From Lentzea albidocapillata (lineage in GTDB: Bacteria > Actinomycetota > Actinomycetes > Mycobacteriales > Pseudonocardiaceae), in contig NZ_JOEA01000005.1 of the NCBI RefSeq assembly GCF_000719115.1, positions 496,001 to 560,000 on the forward strand: a DNA stretch of 64,000 nt. The letters are read 5' to 3'. Numbering within the stretch: position 1 is the first letter of the stretch; each line of letters opens with the position of its first letter. Of this stretch, positions 1 through 8,724 are shown in pieces. A program made the position numbers and the translations under genes. A model generated the notes under the pieces. That model worked only from the letters and a program-made list of their open reading frames with translations, searched no databases and had not been told where the DNA came from.

Positions 1-55
1 CGGCGAGTTCGCGCGCGGTGGCGACCACCGAGGGGTCGAGGTCGAGCAACGCCAT
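1..55 (-). CDS. kamD: Partial N-terminus, probable lysine 5,6-aminomutase alpha subunit
   Basis: Only the first 18 codons are inside the window, reading MALLDLDPSVVATARELA from an ATG at 55. The start lies 3 nt upstream of the stop of the following amidohydrolase, i.e. it is the next gene in the same minus-strand run as kdd. The (L)xLDxxxVxxAR pattern resembles the N-terminus of KamD/OraS-type aminomutase subunits, and the presence of kdd and kamA makes kamD the expected gene. With so few residues the name is inference; any other protein starting with this helix is possible. Confidence 0.4.
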   Translation of the reverse strand, partial: MALLDLDPSVVATARELA

Positions 56-58
56 GAG

Positions 59-1597
59 TCACTTCCTTTCGTAAATCGTCCGGCCGTTCAGGACGGTGCG
101 CACGCAGACCGGCGCCGGGCCGGTGAGGTCGGGCAGTCCGGGCACGCCCGAACGGGGGTCGGTGGACCAGCGCTGCACCCGCGCGTCGCTGCCGGCGACG
201 ACCAGGTCCCCGGTCTCCCACACCGCGTACGTCGCGGGCGCGCCGGGCTGCAGGGTGCCGGTCAGGCCGTCGTTCACGCCCGCCGCACGCCAGCCACCAC
301 GCGTGTGCGCGGTGAAGGCGGCACGCGGGGAAACGCCGTGACCGTCGGTCTTGTGGTGCACCGCCGCGCGCACGGCAGCCCACGGGTCGATGGCGGTCAC
401 CGGGGTGTCCGAACCGAACGCGAGCACCACGCCCGCGGCGGCGAGCCGCGAAAAGGGGTTCAGCCCCACACCGCGCTCGTCACCGAGTCGCTGCGCGTAC
501 ATGCCGGTCGGTCCGCCCCACTCGGCGTCGAACAGCGGCTGGACGGAGGCGACGACGCCCCACCCGGCCAGTTTCTCCGCCTGCTCCTTCGACACCATCT
601 CGACGTGTTCGAGGCGGTGGCGGGCCGACGCGAGTTCGGGGGTGCCGAGTGTCTTCTCCGCGAGGGAGAAACCTTCGATCACGGCGGCCATCGCGGCGTC
701 GCCGATGACGTGGAACCCCGCCTGGATGCCCAGTTCGGTGCACTTGACCAGGTGGTCGGCGATCTGGCGTCCGTCGAGGTAGAGCGCTCCGGACGTGTCG
801 GCGTCGGCATAGGGCTCGGTCAGCGCGGCCGTGCGGGAGCCGATGGCGCCGTCGACGAAGTGGTCGCCGGCGAGTCCGCGCACCGGCACCGCAGGCAGGT
901 CGTGGGCACCCCAGTAGGCCACCACCTCGGGGCCTTCGGTGAGCGCGAGGAGTTCGCGCAGGTCGTCCTCGCCGGAGATGTCCGGGCCCGCGCACTCGTG
1001 CACGGACGCGATGCCGCGAGAAGCCGCGTAGTTCAGGAACGCGCGTTGTGCGGCCTGGCGCTGTTCGGGCGTGATGGCGGCTTTCGCCGTGCCGCGCACG
1101 TGGTGGTGGGCGGCCCGCGAGAGAGGGCCGTCGGCGGAGAAGCCGTCGGCGGCACGGGCCTCGTCGCTGACCAGATCCGAGGAGACCAGGGCGGAGTGCA
1201 CGTCGATGCGCGACAGGTACACCGTCTTGCCCTGGGCGGCCTCGTCGATCTCGGCGCGCGTCGGCGGGCGGTTCTCCGGCCAGCGCGTCTCGTCCCAGCC
1301 GTGACCCCACACCAGGGGGCCCTCGGCGGAGCGCACCCGGTCGAGCAGTTCGTCCACAGAGGACGTCTTCGTCAGGTCGAGGCCGGTCAGGAGCAGGCCG
1401 GCGGACGTGGCGTGCACGTGCGCGTCGACGAACGCGGGCGCGACGAAGGCGCCGTCGAGCTCGATGACCTCGGCGTCCGGGTGCAGCGTGTGCCCGACCG
1501 AGTCCTGTCCGATCCACACGACGACGCCGTCCGTGACGGCCATCGCCGTCGCATCCGGTGCGTAGATGCGGCCGCCGACCAAAAGTTGCGTACTCAC
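59..1597 (-). CDS. Amidohydrolase family 3 (YtcJ-like) metal-dependent hydrolase
   Basis: A 512-residue cytosolic hydrolase of the amidohydrolase superfamily. Visible motifs are the first metal-binding HVHA near residue 60, WGHGWDE, HVIGDAA in the barrel core and a late FGSDTPV that carries the catalytic Asp. The upstream extension (to 1687) is Arg-rich junk, so the GTG at 1597 (VSTQLLVGGRIYAPD) was chosen; it sits 1 nt after the kdd stop, indicating translational coupling. The substrate cannot be read from sequence. The position between kdd and the probable kamD suggests an accessory role in lysine/3,5-diaminohexanoate metabolism, but this family is broad and the neighbourhood may be fortuitous. 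Confidence 0.88.
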   Translation of the reverse strand: MSTQLLVGGRIYAPDATAMAVTDGVVVWIGQDSVGHTLHPDAEVIELDGAFVAPAFVDAHVHATSAGLLLTGLDLTKTSSVDELLDRVRSAEGPLVWGHGWDETRWPENRPPTRAEIDEAAQGKTVYLSRIDVHSALVSSDLVSDEARAADGFSADGPLSRAAHHHVRGTAKAAITPEQRQAAQRAFLNYAASRGIASVHECAGPDISGEDDLRELLALTEGPEVVAYWGAHDLPAVPVRGLAGDHFVDGAIGSRTAALTEPYADADTSGALYLDGRQIADHLVKCTELGIQAGFHVIGDAAMAAVIEGFSLAEKTLGTPELASARHRLEHVEMVSKEQAEKLAGWGVVASVQPLFDAEWGGPTGMYAQRLGDERGVGLNPFSRLAAAGVVLAFGSDTPVTAIDPWAAVRAAVHHKTDGHGVSPRAAFTAHTRGGWRAAGVNDGLTGTLQPGAPATYAVWETGDLVVAGSDARVQRWSTDPRSGVPGLPDLTGPAPVCVRTVLNGRTIYERK

Positions 1598-1598
1598 G

Positions 1599-2609
1599 TC
1601 ACGCAGTCTGCCGTTGTTCGAACAACGCCCGCACACCCGCCCGCGTCCGGACCAGGTCCAACGCGAACTGGGCGTGACCAGGCACATACCCGTTGCCGAC
1701 GATCATCTCCAAGTCCGCCGCGAGACCCTCCGCTCCCAAAGCGGCGGCACTGAACGAGGTCGCCATCGAGAAGAAGATCACGGTGCCGCCGTCCGCGGTC
1801 GCGAGGATGGCGCCGTGCTCGCACCCCGGCACGTCCACACACACGACCGTGACGTCGACCTGCTTGCCCACGGCCTCGGCCACGGCCACCGGATTGCGTG
1901 CGTCCGCGATGACGACCTCGTCCGCGAGACCGGACTCACGCACCTGCGCGGCCTCACGCTCGGTCGGCACCAACGCGACGAGGCGCGACGCACCGGCCTG
2001 ACGCGCGGCCGCAAGAGAGAGTGACCCGGACTTGCCTCCACCGCCGAGCACGAGCACCGAGCCACCAGGGTGCTTGCGCACGACACGGTCGGTCAGCGCC
2101 GGCGCACCGCACACGTCGAGCACGGACAGCGCGAGTTCGTTCGGCATGTCGTCCGGCAGCACGGCCGCGATCGAGCGCCCGAACAGCACCGCGGTCCCCC
2201 GGCACGGCACCTGCTCGTCCTCGCCGTCCCAGTCCTGCAGGCCGTCGTTGATCCGCAGCGGCGTCAGCGTGAGGCTGACCAGCGTCGCGATCCGGTCGCC
2301 GGCCTTGAGCCCGAGCGGCGACTCCGGCCCCACCTCGAGCACGGTGCCGAGCAGCATGCCGCCCGAGCCGGTGACCGGGTTCTGCATCTTGCCGCGCTCG
2401 CCGACGATGTCGAGCACGGCCTGCCGCACCGCCGAACCGCTGCCGTGCTGCTCCCTGAGCTGCCGGAACGAGGCCGCGTCCAGGTTGAGCCGCTCGACCG
2501 AGACGATCACCTCGTCGGCAGCGGGCACGGGTTCCGCGTCGAGCCGCCAGGCCTGCTGCGGCAGAACACCGGCGGGCTCGATGACGCGGTGCAGTCCGTA
2601 CGCGCTCAC
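1599..2609 (-). CDS. kdd: L-erythro-3,5-diaminohexanoate dehydrogenase
   Basis: A 336-residue NAD(P)-dependent dehydrogenase with an MDR-like fold: an N-terminal region ending in GSGGMLLGTVLEVG, and a Rossmann loop VLVLGGGGKSG about residue 180. It would oxidise (3S,5S)-diaminohexanoate to 5-amino-3-oxohexanoate in the beta-lysine route of lysine catabolism. The overall pattern (RGKMQNPVTGSGGML; DRVVRKHPGGSVLVLG) is characteristic of Kdd. The GTG at 2609 is preferred over 2666 because it has GAAGGA 7-8 nt upstream. Its partner enzyme KamA is encoded 4 kb away on the other strand at 6791, and a probable kamD lies two genes downstream. Confidence 0.85.
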   Translation of the reverse strand: MSAYGLHRVIEPAGVLPQQAWRLDAEPVPAADEVIVSVERLNLDAASFRQLREQHGSGSAVRQAVLDIVGERGKMQNPVTGSGGMLLGTVLEVGPESPLGLKAGDRIATLVSLTLTPLRINDGLQDWDGEDEQVPCRGTAVLFGRSIAAVLPDDMPNELALSVLDVCGAPALTDRVVRKHPGGSVLVLGGGGKSGSLSLAAARQAGASRLVALVPTEREAAQVRESGLADEVVIADARNPVAVAEAVGKQVDVTVVCVDVPGCEHGAILATADGGTVIFFSMATSFSAAALGAEGLAADLEMIVGNGYVPGHAQFALDLVRTRAGVRALFEQRQTA

Positions 2610-2679
2610 GCGAAAATCCTTCGGTCGACGACGCTGTCTCGAAGATATCTTCACGTGAGACGTCAAGATTGCGCAAGTA

Positions 2680-4188
2680 TCACTCAGGCAACAGCCTATA
2701 CCAGCGGCAGCCGTAGGGCTCGAGGTCGACCTTGGCCCCGGTCTTCGCGGGCTTCACGCGGCCGCCCGTCAGCAGATCGGCGAGCACACCTTCGGCCGGG
2801 ACCCGCACCGTGATCCCCCGATCCGCGAGATTGTGCACGGCGATCACCGAGCCGCCATCGCAGTCGGCGCGGTGAGCGAACACGCACGGCTCTCCCGTGT
2901 CGAGCACCTGGAACGTGCCCCACGCGAGTTCCGGGCACTCCCGGTACCGCGTGATCATGAGCCGCATCCAGATCAGCAACGACTCCGGGTCGTGGCGCTG
3001 CTCGCCCGCGGCCTCCCAGTCCATCGGCACGCGCACCGCCAGCCTGCCCTCCAGCGACAGGTCCTCCACCAGGCCGACTTCCTCGCCGTAGAACAGCACC
3101 GGCGTACCCGGCAGCGTGAACAGCAGGCTGTAGACCATCCGGATGCGGCGCTGGTCGCCGTTCAGCATCGACGGCAGCCGCCGGCGCAGGCCTCGCCCGT
3201 AGAGCTGCATGGACTTCTCCGGCCCGAAGGCGTCGAAGACCTCCTGACGTTCGTCGGTGGGCAGCTTGTCCAGGGTCAGCTCGTCGTGGTTGCGCACGAA
3301 CGTCGCCCAGTGCCCGTCCCGTGGCGGCTCCGGGCGTTCCTGCAGCGCCTTGACCAGCGGCCCGCTCGACCGCCGCGCCAGCGACAGGTACATCGCCTGC
3401 ATCCCGACGAAGTCGAAGCACATGGTCAGCTCGTCGCCGACGCCCTGGCCGTAGAAGGCCATCGTGTCCTTGTACGGCAGGTTCACCTCGCCCAGCAGCA
3501 CGCCCTCGCCGTTGCGGCGGTTGAGGAACGCCCTCAGGTCGGTGAGGTAGTCGTGCGGGTCGGGCAGCGAGACGGCGTCCACGGGGTCGTTGTGCTCCAG
3601 CAGGAACGGGACGGCGTCGACCCGGAACCCGCTCAGCCCCAGTTCCATCCAGAAGCCCATGACGCGGGCGATCTCGTCCCGCACCTCGGGGTTGGACACG
3701 TTGAGGTCGGGCTGGTGCTTGTAGAAGCGGTGCAGGTAGTACTTGCCCACCTCCTCCGAGTACTCCCAGAGCGAGTTCTCCTTGTCGGGGAACGTGACCC
3801 CCTGCGGCCCGTCGCTCTGGGGCTCGTCGGCCCAGACGTACCAGTCGCGTTTCTCCGGGTCGTGGAACCACGGGTGCTGGTCGGACGTGTGGTTGACGAC
3901 GAGGTCGGCGATCACACGCATGCCTCGGTCTCGTGCGGCACGCACGAACTCCACGAAGTCGCCCAGTGAACCCAGGCGTTGGTCGACGGAGTAGAAGTCG
4001 GTGATGTCGTAGCCGTCGTCGCGTTCGGCGGTCGGGTAGAACGGCATCAACCACACACACGTGACGCCCAGGGCGTTGAGGTGGTCGATGCGTTCGGTGG
4101 CACCGCGGAAGCCGTCTTCGGAGAAGGTCTCCACGTCAAGGCAGTACAGAACGGCGTTCTTCCACCAGACGTCGGACGTGCGGATCAC
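2680..4188 (-). CDS. GH13 alpha-amylase/trehalose-synthase-like glucosyltransferase
   Basis: A 502-residue GH13 enzyme with the usual conserved blocks in order: DLVVNHTSDQHPWF (region I), GFRVDAVPF with the nucleophile Asp (region II), LLGEVN with the acid Glu (region III) and FVRNHDE (region IV). The N-terminal WWKNAVLYCLDVETF and the short C-terminal beta domain resemble trehalose synthase/maltose glucosyltransferase relatives, without a fused maltokinase. The GTG at 4188 was chosen: it overlaps the previous stop as GTGA and has GGAGGTGA just upstream, while the longer ORF to 4446 is out-of-family Arg-rich sequence. It is transcribed with the LLM oxidoreductase. The exact transglycosylation substrate is not determinable. 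Confidence 0.88.
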   Translation of the reverse strand: MIRTSDVWWKNAVLYCLDVETFSEDGFRGATERIDHLNALGVTCVWLMPFYPTAERDDGYDITDFYSVDQRLGSLGDFVEFVRAARDRGMRVIADLVVNHTSDQHPWFHDPEKRDWYVWADEPQSDGPQGVTFPDKENSLWEYSEEVGKYYLHRFYKHQPDLNVSNPEVRDEIARVMGFWMELGLSGFRVDAVPFLLEHNDPVDAVSLPDPHDYLTDLRAFLNRRNGEGVLLGEVNLPYKDTMAFYGQGVGDELTMCFDFVGMQAMYLSLARRSSGPLVKALQERPEPPRDGHWATFVRNHDELTLDKLPTDERQEVFDAFGPEKSMQLYGRGLRRRLPSMLNGDQRRIRMVYSLLFTLPGTPVLFYGEEVGLVEDLSLEGRLAVRVPMDWEAAGEQRHDPESLLIWMRLMITRYRECPELAWGTFQVLDTGEPCVFAHRADCDGGSVIAVHNLADRGITVRVPAEGVLADLLTGGRVKPAKTGAKVDLEPYGCRWYRLLPE

Positions 4189-5144
4189 GCGGTCACCTCC
4201 GGTAACACGTGCTCGCCGAACGCGTCGACGAACGGGATCAGGTCCTGGCCCACGTGGTGCAGGTAGATCTCCTCGAACCCCAGCGACGCGTACTCGTTCA
4301 GCCGCTCGGCGTGCCACTTCAGGTCGGAGGACACGTTCACGACCTCGGCCACCTCGGCCGGCGTGACGTGTTCGGCGACCACGTCGAAGTGCTCGGCCAG
4401 TTCCAGGTCCCAGCAGACCGGTGGACGGAAGACGTTGGTGCGCCACTGTTCGTGCGCGATCGCGAGAGCCGTGTCGTCGTCATCGGCCCAGCTCAGGTGC
4501 ACCTGCAGGTGGAGCTTGCCCTTGCCTCCCGCGTCCCGATAGGCGTCCGCGACCTCGCGCAGTCGTTCGGGCGGCGCGTTGACGGTGATCAGCCCGTCGG
4601 CCCACTCGGCGCACCAGCGGGCGGTCGCCGGGCTCACGGCGGCGCCGATCAGCAGCGTCACCTCGCCGGGCAGGGTCCAGAGCTTGGCGCGGTCGACCGT
4701 CACCAGGCCGTCGTGGCTGACCTCCTCGCCCGACAGCAGCGCGCGGATCACGTCGACGCACTCACGCAGCCGTGCCGTGCGCACGTCCTTGCGGGGCCAG
4801 CCGTCGCCGGTGATGTGCTCGTTGCTCGCCTCGCCGGTGCCGAGCGCGGCCCAGAACCGGCCGGGGTTCATCGCGGCCAGCGTGCCGATCGCCTGGGCGG
4901 TGATCGCCGGGTGGTAGCGCTGCCCCGGCGCCGTGACCACGCCGAACGGCAGTCCGGTGGCCTGCAGTGCCGCGCCGAGCCAGGACCAGGCGAACCCGGA
5001 CTGCCCCTGGCGCGCGCTCCACGGTGAGAAGTGGTCCGAGCTCATCGCCGCGCCGAACCCTGCCTCCTCAGCCCTGCGCACGGCGGTCAGCAGGTCTGCG
5101 GGGTGTATCTGCTCGTGTGACGCATGGATGCCATAGACCGTCAT
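4185..5144 (-). CDS. LLM-class flavin oxidoreductase (TIGR03885-like)
   Basis: A 319-residue luciferase-like TIM-barrel protein beginning MTVYGIHASHEQIHPADLL, with SSDHFSPW near residue 35 and FWAALGTGEASNEHITGD near 95, features of the FMN/F420-dependent monooxygenase family. It resembles the subfamily described as probable non-F420 flavin oxidoreductase. It is first in a two-gene unit with the GH13 enzyme (4-nt overlap). Substrate and cofactor preference cannot be read from sequence alone; a role in trehalose/maltose metabolism is only suggested by the pairing. Confidence 0.85.
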   Translation of the reverse strand: MTVYGIHASHEQIHPADLLTAVRRAEEAGFGAAMSSDHFSPWSARQGQSGFAWSWLGAALQATGLPFGVVTAPGQRYHPAITAQAIGTLAAMNPGRFWAALGTGEASNEHITGDGWPRKDVRTARLRECVDVIRALLSGEEVSHDGLVTVDRAKLWTLPGEVTLLIGAAVSPATARWCAEWADGLITVNAPPERLREVADAYRDAGGKGKLHLQVHLSWADDDDTALAIAHEQWRTNVFRPPVCWDLELAEHFDVVAEHVTPAEVAEVVNVSSDLKWHAERLNEYASLGFEEIYLHHVGQDLIPFVDAFGEHVLPEVTA

Positions 5145-5246
5145 GGGACTTCAGGTACCCAATGAAGAAGTTCGGGAAAGCTTTGAACCGACTCCGGACG
5201 GCGTCCGTGTTGAGTGCAGCACCCTCACCGCGGAGGAGGAACGGCG

Positions 5247-5642
5247 ATGTTCAACGAGACCCGGGTCGGCACTGCCACCGTCGTTGAGTTCATCCGGCCG
5301 GACGGCTCGGTCGAGCCCATGAACGTCGACTTCCAGTACCGATCAGACGATCCGCATGCCGTGACCATGCGTTTTCAGGCGCGGGACCAGGAGTCGACCT
5401 GGCTCGTCGGCCGCGAACTGCTCGCGGACGGGCTGCTGTCGCCGACCGGGCTCGGGGACGTGCGGCTGCGGCCGGGCGACGGCGACGTGCTCGTGCTGGA
5501 GTTGCTGACCGAGGACTCGCACGCGGTGTTCCACCTGTCGGCGGCCGAGTTGCAGCGGTTCCTCGACTCGACCTACGCGGCAGTCCCGGCCGGGCGTGAG
5601 GCGATCGACTTCGACCTCCTGATGAAGGACCTCCTCGGCTAG
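5247..5642 (+). CDS. ssgB: SsgA-like sporulation/cell-division regulator (SsgB type)
   Basis: A 131-residue SALP-family protein, MFNETRVGTATVVEF..., ending DFDLLMKDLLG. These actinomycete-specific proteins localise the divisome during sporulation septation; SsgB recruits FtsZ. The ATG at 5247 follows an excellent GGAGGAGG about 8 nt upstream, so the longer in-frame start at 5214 was rejected. The stop overlaps the convergent GNAT gene by 3 nt. Its presence is the best single clue that the host is a morphologically complex actinomycete. SsgB rather than another SALP is inferred from length and the WLVGRELLADGL core. Confidence 0.85.
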   Translation: MFNETRVGTATVVEFIRPDGSVEPMNVDFQYRSDDPHAVTMRFQARDQESTWLVGRELLADGLLSPTGLGDVRLRPGDGDVLVLELLTEDSHAVFHLSAAELQRFLDSTYAAVPAGREAIDFDLLMKDLLG

Positions 5643-6199
5643 AGACGCAGTCCCAGGACCAGTTTCTCCGCGGAGTCGACCACGCGGAAGCCCATGTGCT
5701 CCCAGAAGCCGACCGCGTGTGTGTTGTGGTGCCGCACGTGCACATGGACGCCCTTCTCCAGGCGTTCGAGCACGCTGCGAACGAGCGCGCCACCGAACCC
5801 CTTGCCCTTCGCGCGGGGCAGCAGATTCGCGTGCATGTGCGCCGGATAGTCGCTCGCGATCATCAGATCGGCACGGGCCGGGTGGTGGATCTGCTGCACG
5901 ATCCGGTTCGCGTCCGGCGTCATCGGGTAGCGGACGCGCAGGTCAGGCCACCAGTCGCGGTCGCAGCGGTCCTCGAAGGCCTCCGTGTCGGACGCCGCGA
6001 GCGCGTATCCGCAGATCCCCTCGTCGTCCTCCGCCACGAACACCAGATCGGGTTCGAACGCCACGTACGGGCCGACGTAGGCGTGGCCCATCAGGCGTGG
6101 ATCGTCGAACAGGTGACGCGCGCCGAGGCCACCATTGCCGGTGTCGAGGCAGATGTCGTACAGCGCGTCCAGGTCAGCGGGCCGGTACGTGCGGATCAC
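5639..6199 (-). CDS. GNAT family N-acetyltransferase
   Basis: A 186-residue acetyltransferase. VIRTYRPADLDALYDICLDTG is a standard GNAT N-terminus, and RAKGKGFGGALVRSVLERL near residue 130 carries the acetyl-CoA R/QxxGxG/A loop. The GTG at 6199 overlaps the fxsA stop as GTGA, so the much longer upstream ORF is rejected. NRIVQQIHHPARADLMIASDYPAHMHANLLP is reminiscent of the O-GlcNAcase-associated acetyltransferase-like group. The physiological substrate is unknown. Confidence 0.85.
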   Translation of the reverse strand: MIRTYRPADLDALYDICLDTGNGGLGARHLFDDPRLMGHAYVGPYVAFEPDLVFVAEDDEGICGYALAASDTEAFEDRCDRDWWPDLRVRYPMTPDANRIVQQIHHPARADLMIASDYPAHMHANLLPRAKGKGFGGALVRSVLERLEKGVHVHVRHHNTHAVGFWEHMGFRVVDSAEKLVLGLRL

Positions 6200-6660
6200 C
6201 TGAGTTCGCGCCGCTCCGTGATGACGACCGGCTCGGTGTCGACGTCGAGGACCTCGCCCTCGACGACCTGACCGGCGCCGAAGCGGCGTTCGTGCTCGAA
6301 CTTGAGCGCCGCCGCCTCCGCCTTGCGCGCGATCCGCCGGCTCACGAGCTTGCGCGTGGGCGGGAAGAGCAGGAACAACGCGGCGACGTCGCTGATAAAG
6401 CCCGGCACCATGATCAACGCACCGGCCGCCGCGATCAGCACGCCGTCCGCCATCTCCTGGTGGGGCTGCCGGCGTTTGAACACCGACTCGGAGAACGCGG
6501 CCATCGTCTGCGCGCCCTGGCGGCGCACCAGCGACAGTCCGACGAGTGTGCCGAGCAGGAGCAACGCGATCATCCAGAGCCCGCCGATGGCGTTGCCGAC
6601 GGCGACCATGACCGCGATCTCGGCGAACATCCCGAGCAGCAGCAGCGCGAAGAGGGGCAT
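6196..6660 (-). CDS. fxsA: FxsA family membrane protein
   Basis: A 154-residue inner-membrane protein with two N-terminal hydrophobic segments (residues 1-45), a third around ADGVLIAAAGALIMVPGFISD (72-92) and a cytoplasmic tail. The GALIMVPGFISDVAALFLLFPP block is the FxsA signature; the E. coli homologue suppresses F-plasmid exclusion of phage T7. It is first in a two-gene unit with the GNAT gene (4-nt overlap). It is divergent from kamA across a 130-nt region holding both promoters. Confidence 0.88.
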   Translation of the reverse strand: MPLFALLLLGMFAEIAVMVAVGNAIGGLWMIALLLLGTLVGLSLVRRQGAQTMAAFSESVFKRRQPHQEMADGVLIAAAGALIMVPGFISDVAALFLLFPPTRKLVSRRIARKAEAAALKFEHERRFGAGQVVEGEVLDVDTEPVVITERRELR

Positions 6661-6790
6661 GCCCGTTCAACGCACAACAGGCCGTCTTTGCTCCCGACCG
6701 GCCTTCGACCAGGCCTTGAGCAGAAATATTTACGGCAGCCTAGCGATATGACAGGATATCTTTACGCCACCTCGACGCTGAGGAGTACGG

Positions 6791-8179
6791 ATGACCGCGC
6801 TGCACGACGCCCCCACGGCGCTGGAGCGGCTGGACCGCCAGCCGTACACGTACGTCCGCCGTGAGCTGGTCGAACCAGACTGGCGGCGCTTCCCCGGCTG
6901 GTCCCACGTGACCGAGACGCAGTGGCGCGACGCCCAGTGGCAGCGCGTGAACTGCGTGAAGAACGTGAAGCAGCTCCGCAAGGTCGCGGGCGACCTGCTG
7001 ACCGACAGGTTCTACGACGACCTCGCCAAGGACATGGACGCCTTCGCGACGATGTCGATGCTGATCCCGCCGCAGATGTTCAACACGATGGCGGTCGACG
7101 CCGAACTTTCTCCCGACGCCTTCACCGAGGCGTTCCTGAACGACCCGGTCCGCCGCTACATGCTGCCGGTGTCCTCGGACCGCGACCCGAAGTGGCCGTC
7201 GCACCCGCACTCCCAGCGCGACTCGCTGCACGAGGCGGAGATGTGGGTGGTGGAGGGCCTCACCCACCGCTACCCCACCAAGGTCCTGGCCGAGATGGTG
7301 TCGACCTGCCCGCAGTACTGCGGGCACTGCACCCGCATGGACCTGGTCGGCAACTCCACGCCGTTGATCGACAAGCACAAGCTCTCGCTCAAGCCGGTCG
7401 ACCGCCAGGACCAGATGATCGAGTACCTGAAGAAGACCCCGGGCGTCCGCGACGTGGTGGTCTCCGGCGGAGACGTGGCGAACGTGCCGTGGCCACAACT
7501 CGAGTCGTTCCTGATGCGCCTGCTCGACATCGACACGGTCCGCGACGTCCGCCTGGCCACCAAGGCGCTGGCCGGGTTGCCGCAGCACTGGCTCCAGCCC
7601 CGCGTGGTGGAGGGCCTGGAACGCGTGGCCCGCACCGCGTCCCGGCGTGGCGTGAACCTCGCGATCCACACGCACGTGAACCACGCACAGTCCGTGACGC
7701 CTCTCGTCGCCGAGGCCGCCCGTACCGCACTGGAAGTCGGCGTGCGGGATGTGCGCAACCAGGGTGTTCTGATGAAGGGCGTCAACGCGACGTCGGACGA
7801 CCTGTTGGATCTTTGCTTTGCGCTGCAAGGGGAAGCGAACATCCTGCCGTACTACTTCTATATGTGCGACATGATCCCCAACGCAGAACATTGGAGGGTG
7901 TCCGTCTGGGAAGCCCAAGAACTTCAGCACGCGATCATGGGCTACCTACCCGGCTACGCGACGCCGCGGATCGTCTGCGACGTCCCGTACGTGGGCAAGC
8001 GGTGGGTGCACCAGCTCGCCGAATATGACCGTGAGCTGGGCATTTCTTACTGGACGAAGAACTACCGCACCGGGATCGAGCTCGAGGACCCGGAGGCTCT
8101 CGACCGTCGCTACCCCTACTACGACCCGATCTCCACCCTCGGCGCGGCCGGCCAGAAGTGGTGGACCGACCAGGCCTGA
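6791..8179 (+). CDS. kamA: L-lysine 2,3-aminomutase (radical SAM, PLP)
   Basis: A 462-residue radical-SAM aminomutase converting L-lysine to L-beta-lysine. The 4Fe-4S motif is STCPQYCGHC with Cys at 173, 177 and 180. DVVVSGGD follows for SAM/PLP positioning, and NQGVLMKGVNA carries the PLP-side segment. Length and motif order match KamA. The ATG at 6791 has GAGGAG about 6 nt upstream. Together with kdd (1599-2609) and a probable kamD at the left edge it suggests the 3,5-diaminohexanoate lysine route. KamA in some actinomycetes instead feeds beta-lysine antibiotics, but no such genes are seen here. Confidence 0.93.
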   Translation: MTALHDAPTALERLDRQPYTYVRRELVEPDWRRFPGWSHVTETQWRDAQWQRVNCVKNVKQLRKVAGDLLTDRFYDDLAKDMDAFATMSMLIPPQMFNTMAVDAELSPDAFTEAFLNDPVRRYMLPVSSDRDPKWPSHPHSQRDSLHEAEMWVVEGLTHRYPTKVLAEMVSTCPQYCGHCTRMDLVGNSTPLIDKHKLSLKPVDRQDQMIEYLKKTPGVRDVVVSGGDVANVPWPQLESFLMRLLDIDTVRDVRLATKALAGLPQHWLQPRVVEGLERVARTASRRGVNLAIHTHVNHAQSVTPLVAEAARTALEVGVRDVRNQGVLMKGVNATSDDLLDLCFALQGEANILPYYFYMCDMIPNAEHWRVSVWEAQELQHAIMGYLPGYATPRIVCDVPYVGKRWVHQLAEYDRELGISYWTKNYRTGIELEDPEALDRRYPYYDPISTLGAAGQKWWTDQA

Positions 8180-8187
8180 CGGGCCAC

Positions 8188-8229
8188 GATGGGGCCGTTT
8201 TCGGGACACCTCCCGGAGGCGGCCCCGTC
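8188..8229 (+). terminator. Hairpin after kamA
   Basis: GATGGGGCCG (8188-8197) pairs with CGGCCCCGTC (8220-8229), and a small inner stem CGGGA/TCCCG lies in the loop. It starts 9 nt after the kamA stop. There is no run of U, as is common in high-GC actinobacteria. Confidence 0.6.
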
Positions 8230-8724
8230 GGCATGTTTTGCCTGTTCAGGCCCATCGTGACTCATTGGGTCTCGACGAGAAGGGGCCCAGAAGGGGCCCC
8301 AGAAGTCCACAGTGGACACTGTTTCAGGTACACAGTGGACACCGCCGGCCAGCGAATGGTCTAGCGCGCGGCGACTCGCACGTCTGCCATCAGACAGGGG
8401 TCGTTCTCCCGCGATGGAAGATCGCGCCTACAGCGAAGCCAACCACTGCTCCCTCGCGCACCGAGCTATCCCTGACTCCCTCACCGCGATTCCGGTCGAT
8501 GACTCACGGGTCACCGACCGCAGACGGGCAGTCCTTGTGACCGAGAACACGTCACCAAATTCGGACAAATAGAAAGCGCAGTTCATCGCTATCGACGCTA
8601 GGTCATCCAGGTGAAGCTTGTAACGCGAACACTAGGCCACTTCAGCGAAAATACGCGTGCTTGAAGCGGGTAGCTGCTACCTTCCTTCTTTCAATGGACG
8701 ACGTGTGTCTACAAGACTGCGTGC
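8230..8724. other. Non-coding stretch at the island boundary
   Basis: No convincing gene. Codon-position GC bias disappears and local AT content rises compared with kamA. It contains the tandem 11-bp repeat and the CACAGTGGACAC direct repeats described separately. It is the likely left boundary of the accessory island. Confidence 0.5.
8278..8342. repeat. Short tandem and direct repeats
   Basis: AGAAGGGGCCC occurs twice in perfect tandem (8278-8288 and 8289-8299). CACAGTGGACAC occurs at 8308-8319 and 8331-8342, the first copy being part of the palindrome GTCCACaGTGGAC (8306-8318). Such clustered dyads could be a regulator or recombination site, or a scar of an insertion. Confidence 0.55.

Noticed and set aside
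305..1753. Long plus-strand ORF opposite the amidohydrolase
   Set aside because: Arg/Gly/His-rich product without motifs; mirror of the high-GC3 codons of the minus-strand gene.
2833..3969. 378-codon plus-strand ORF opposite the GH13 gene
   Set aside because: Antisense shadow; the minus strand carries all four GH13 motifs.
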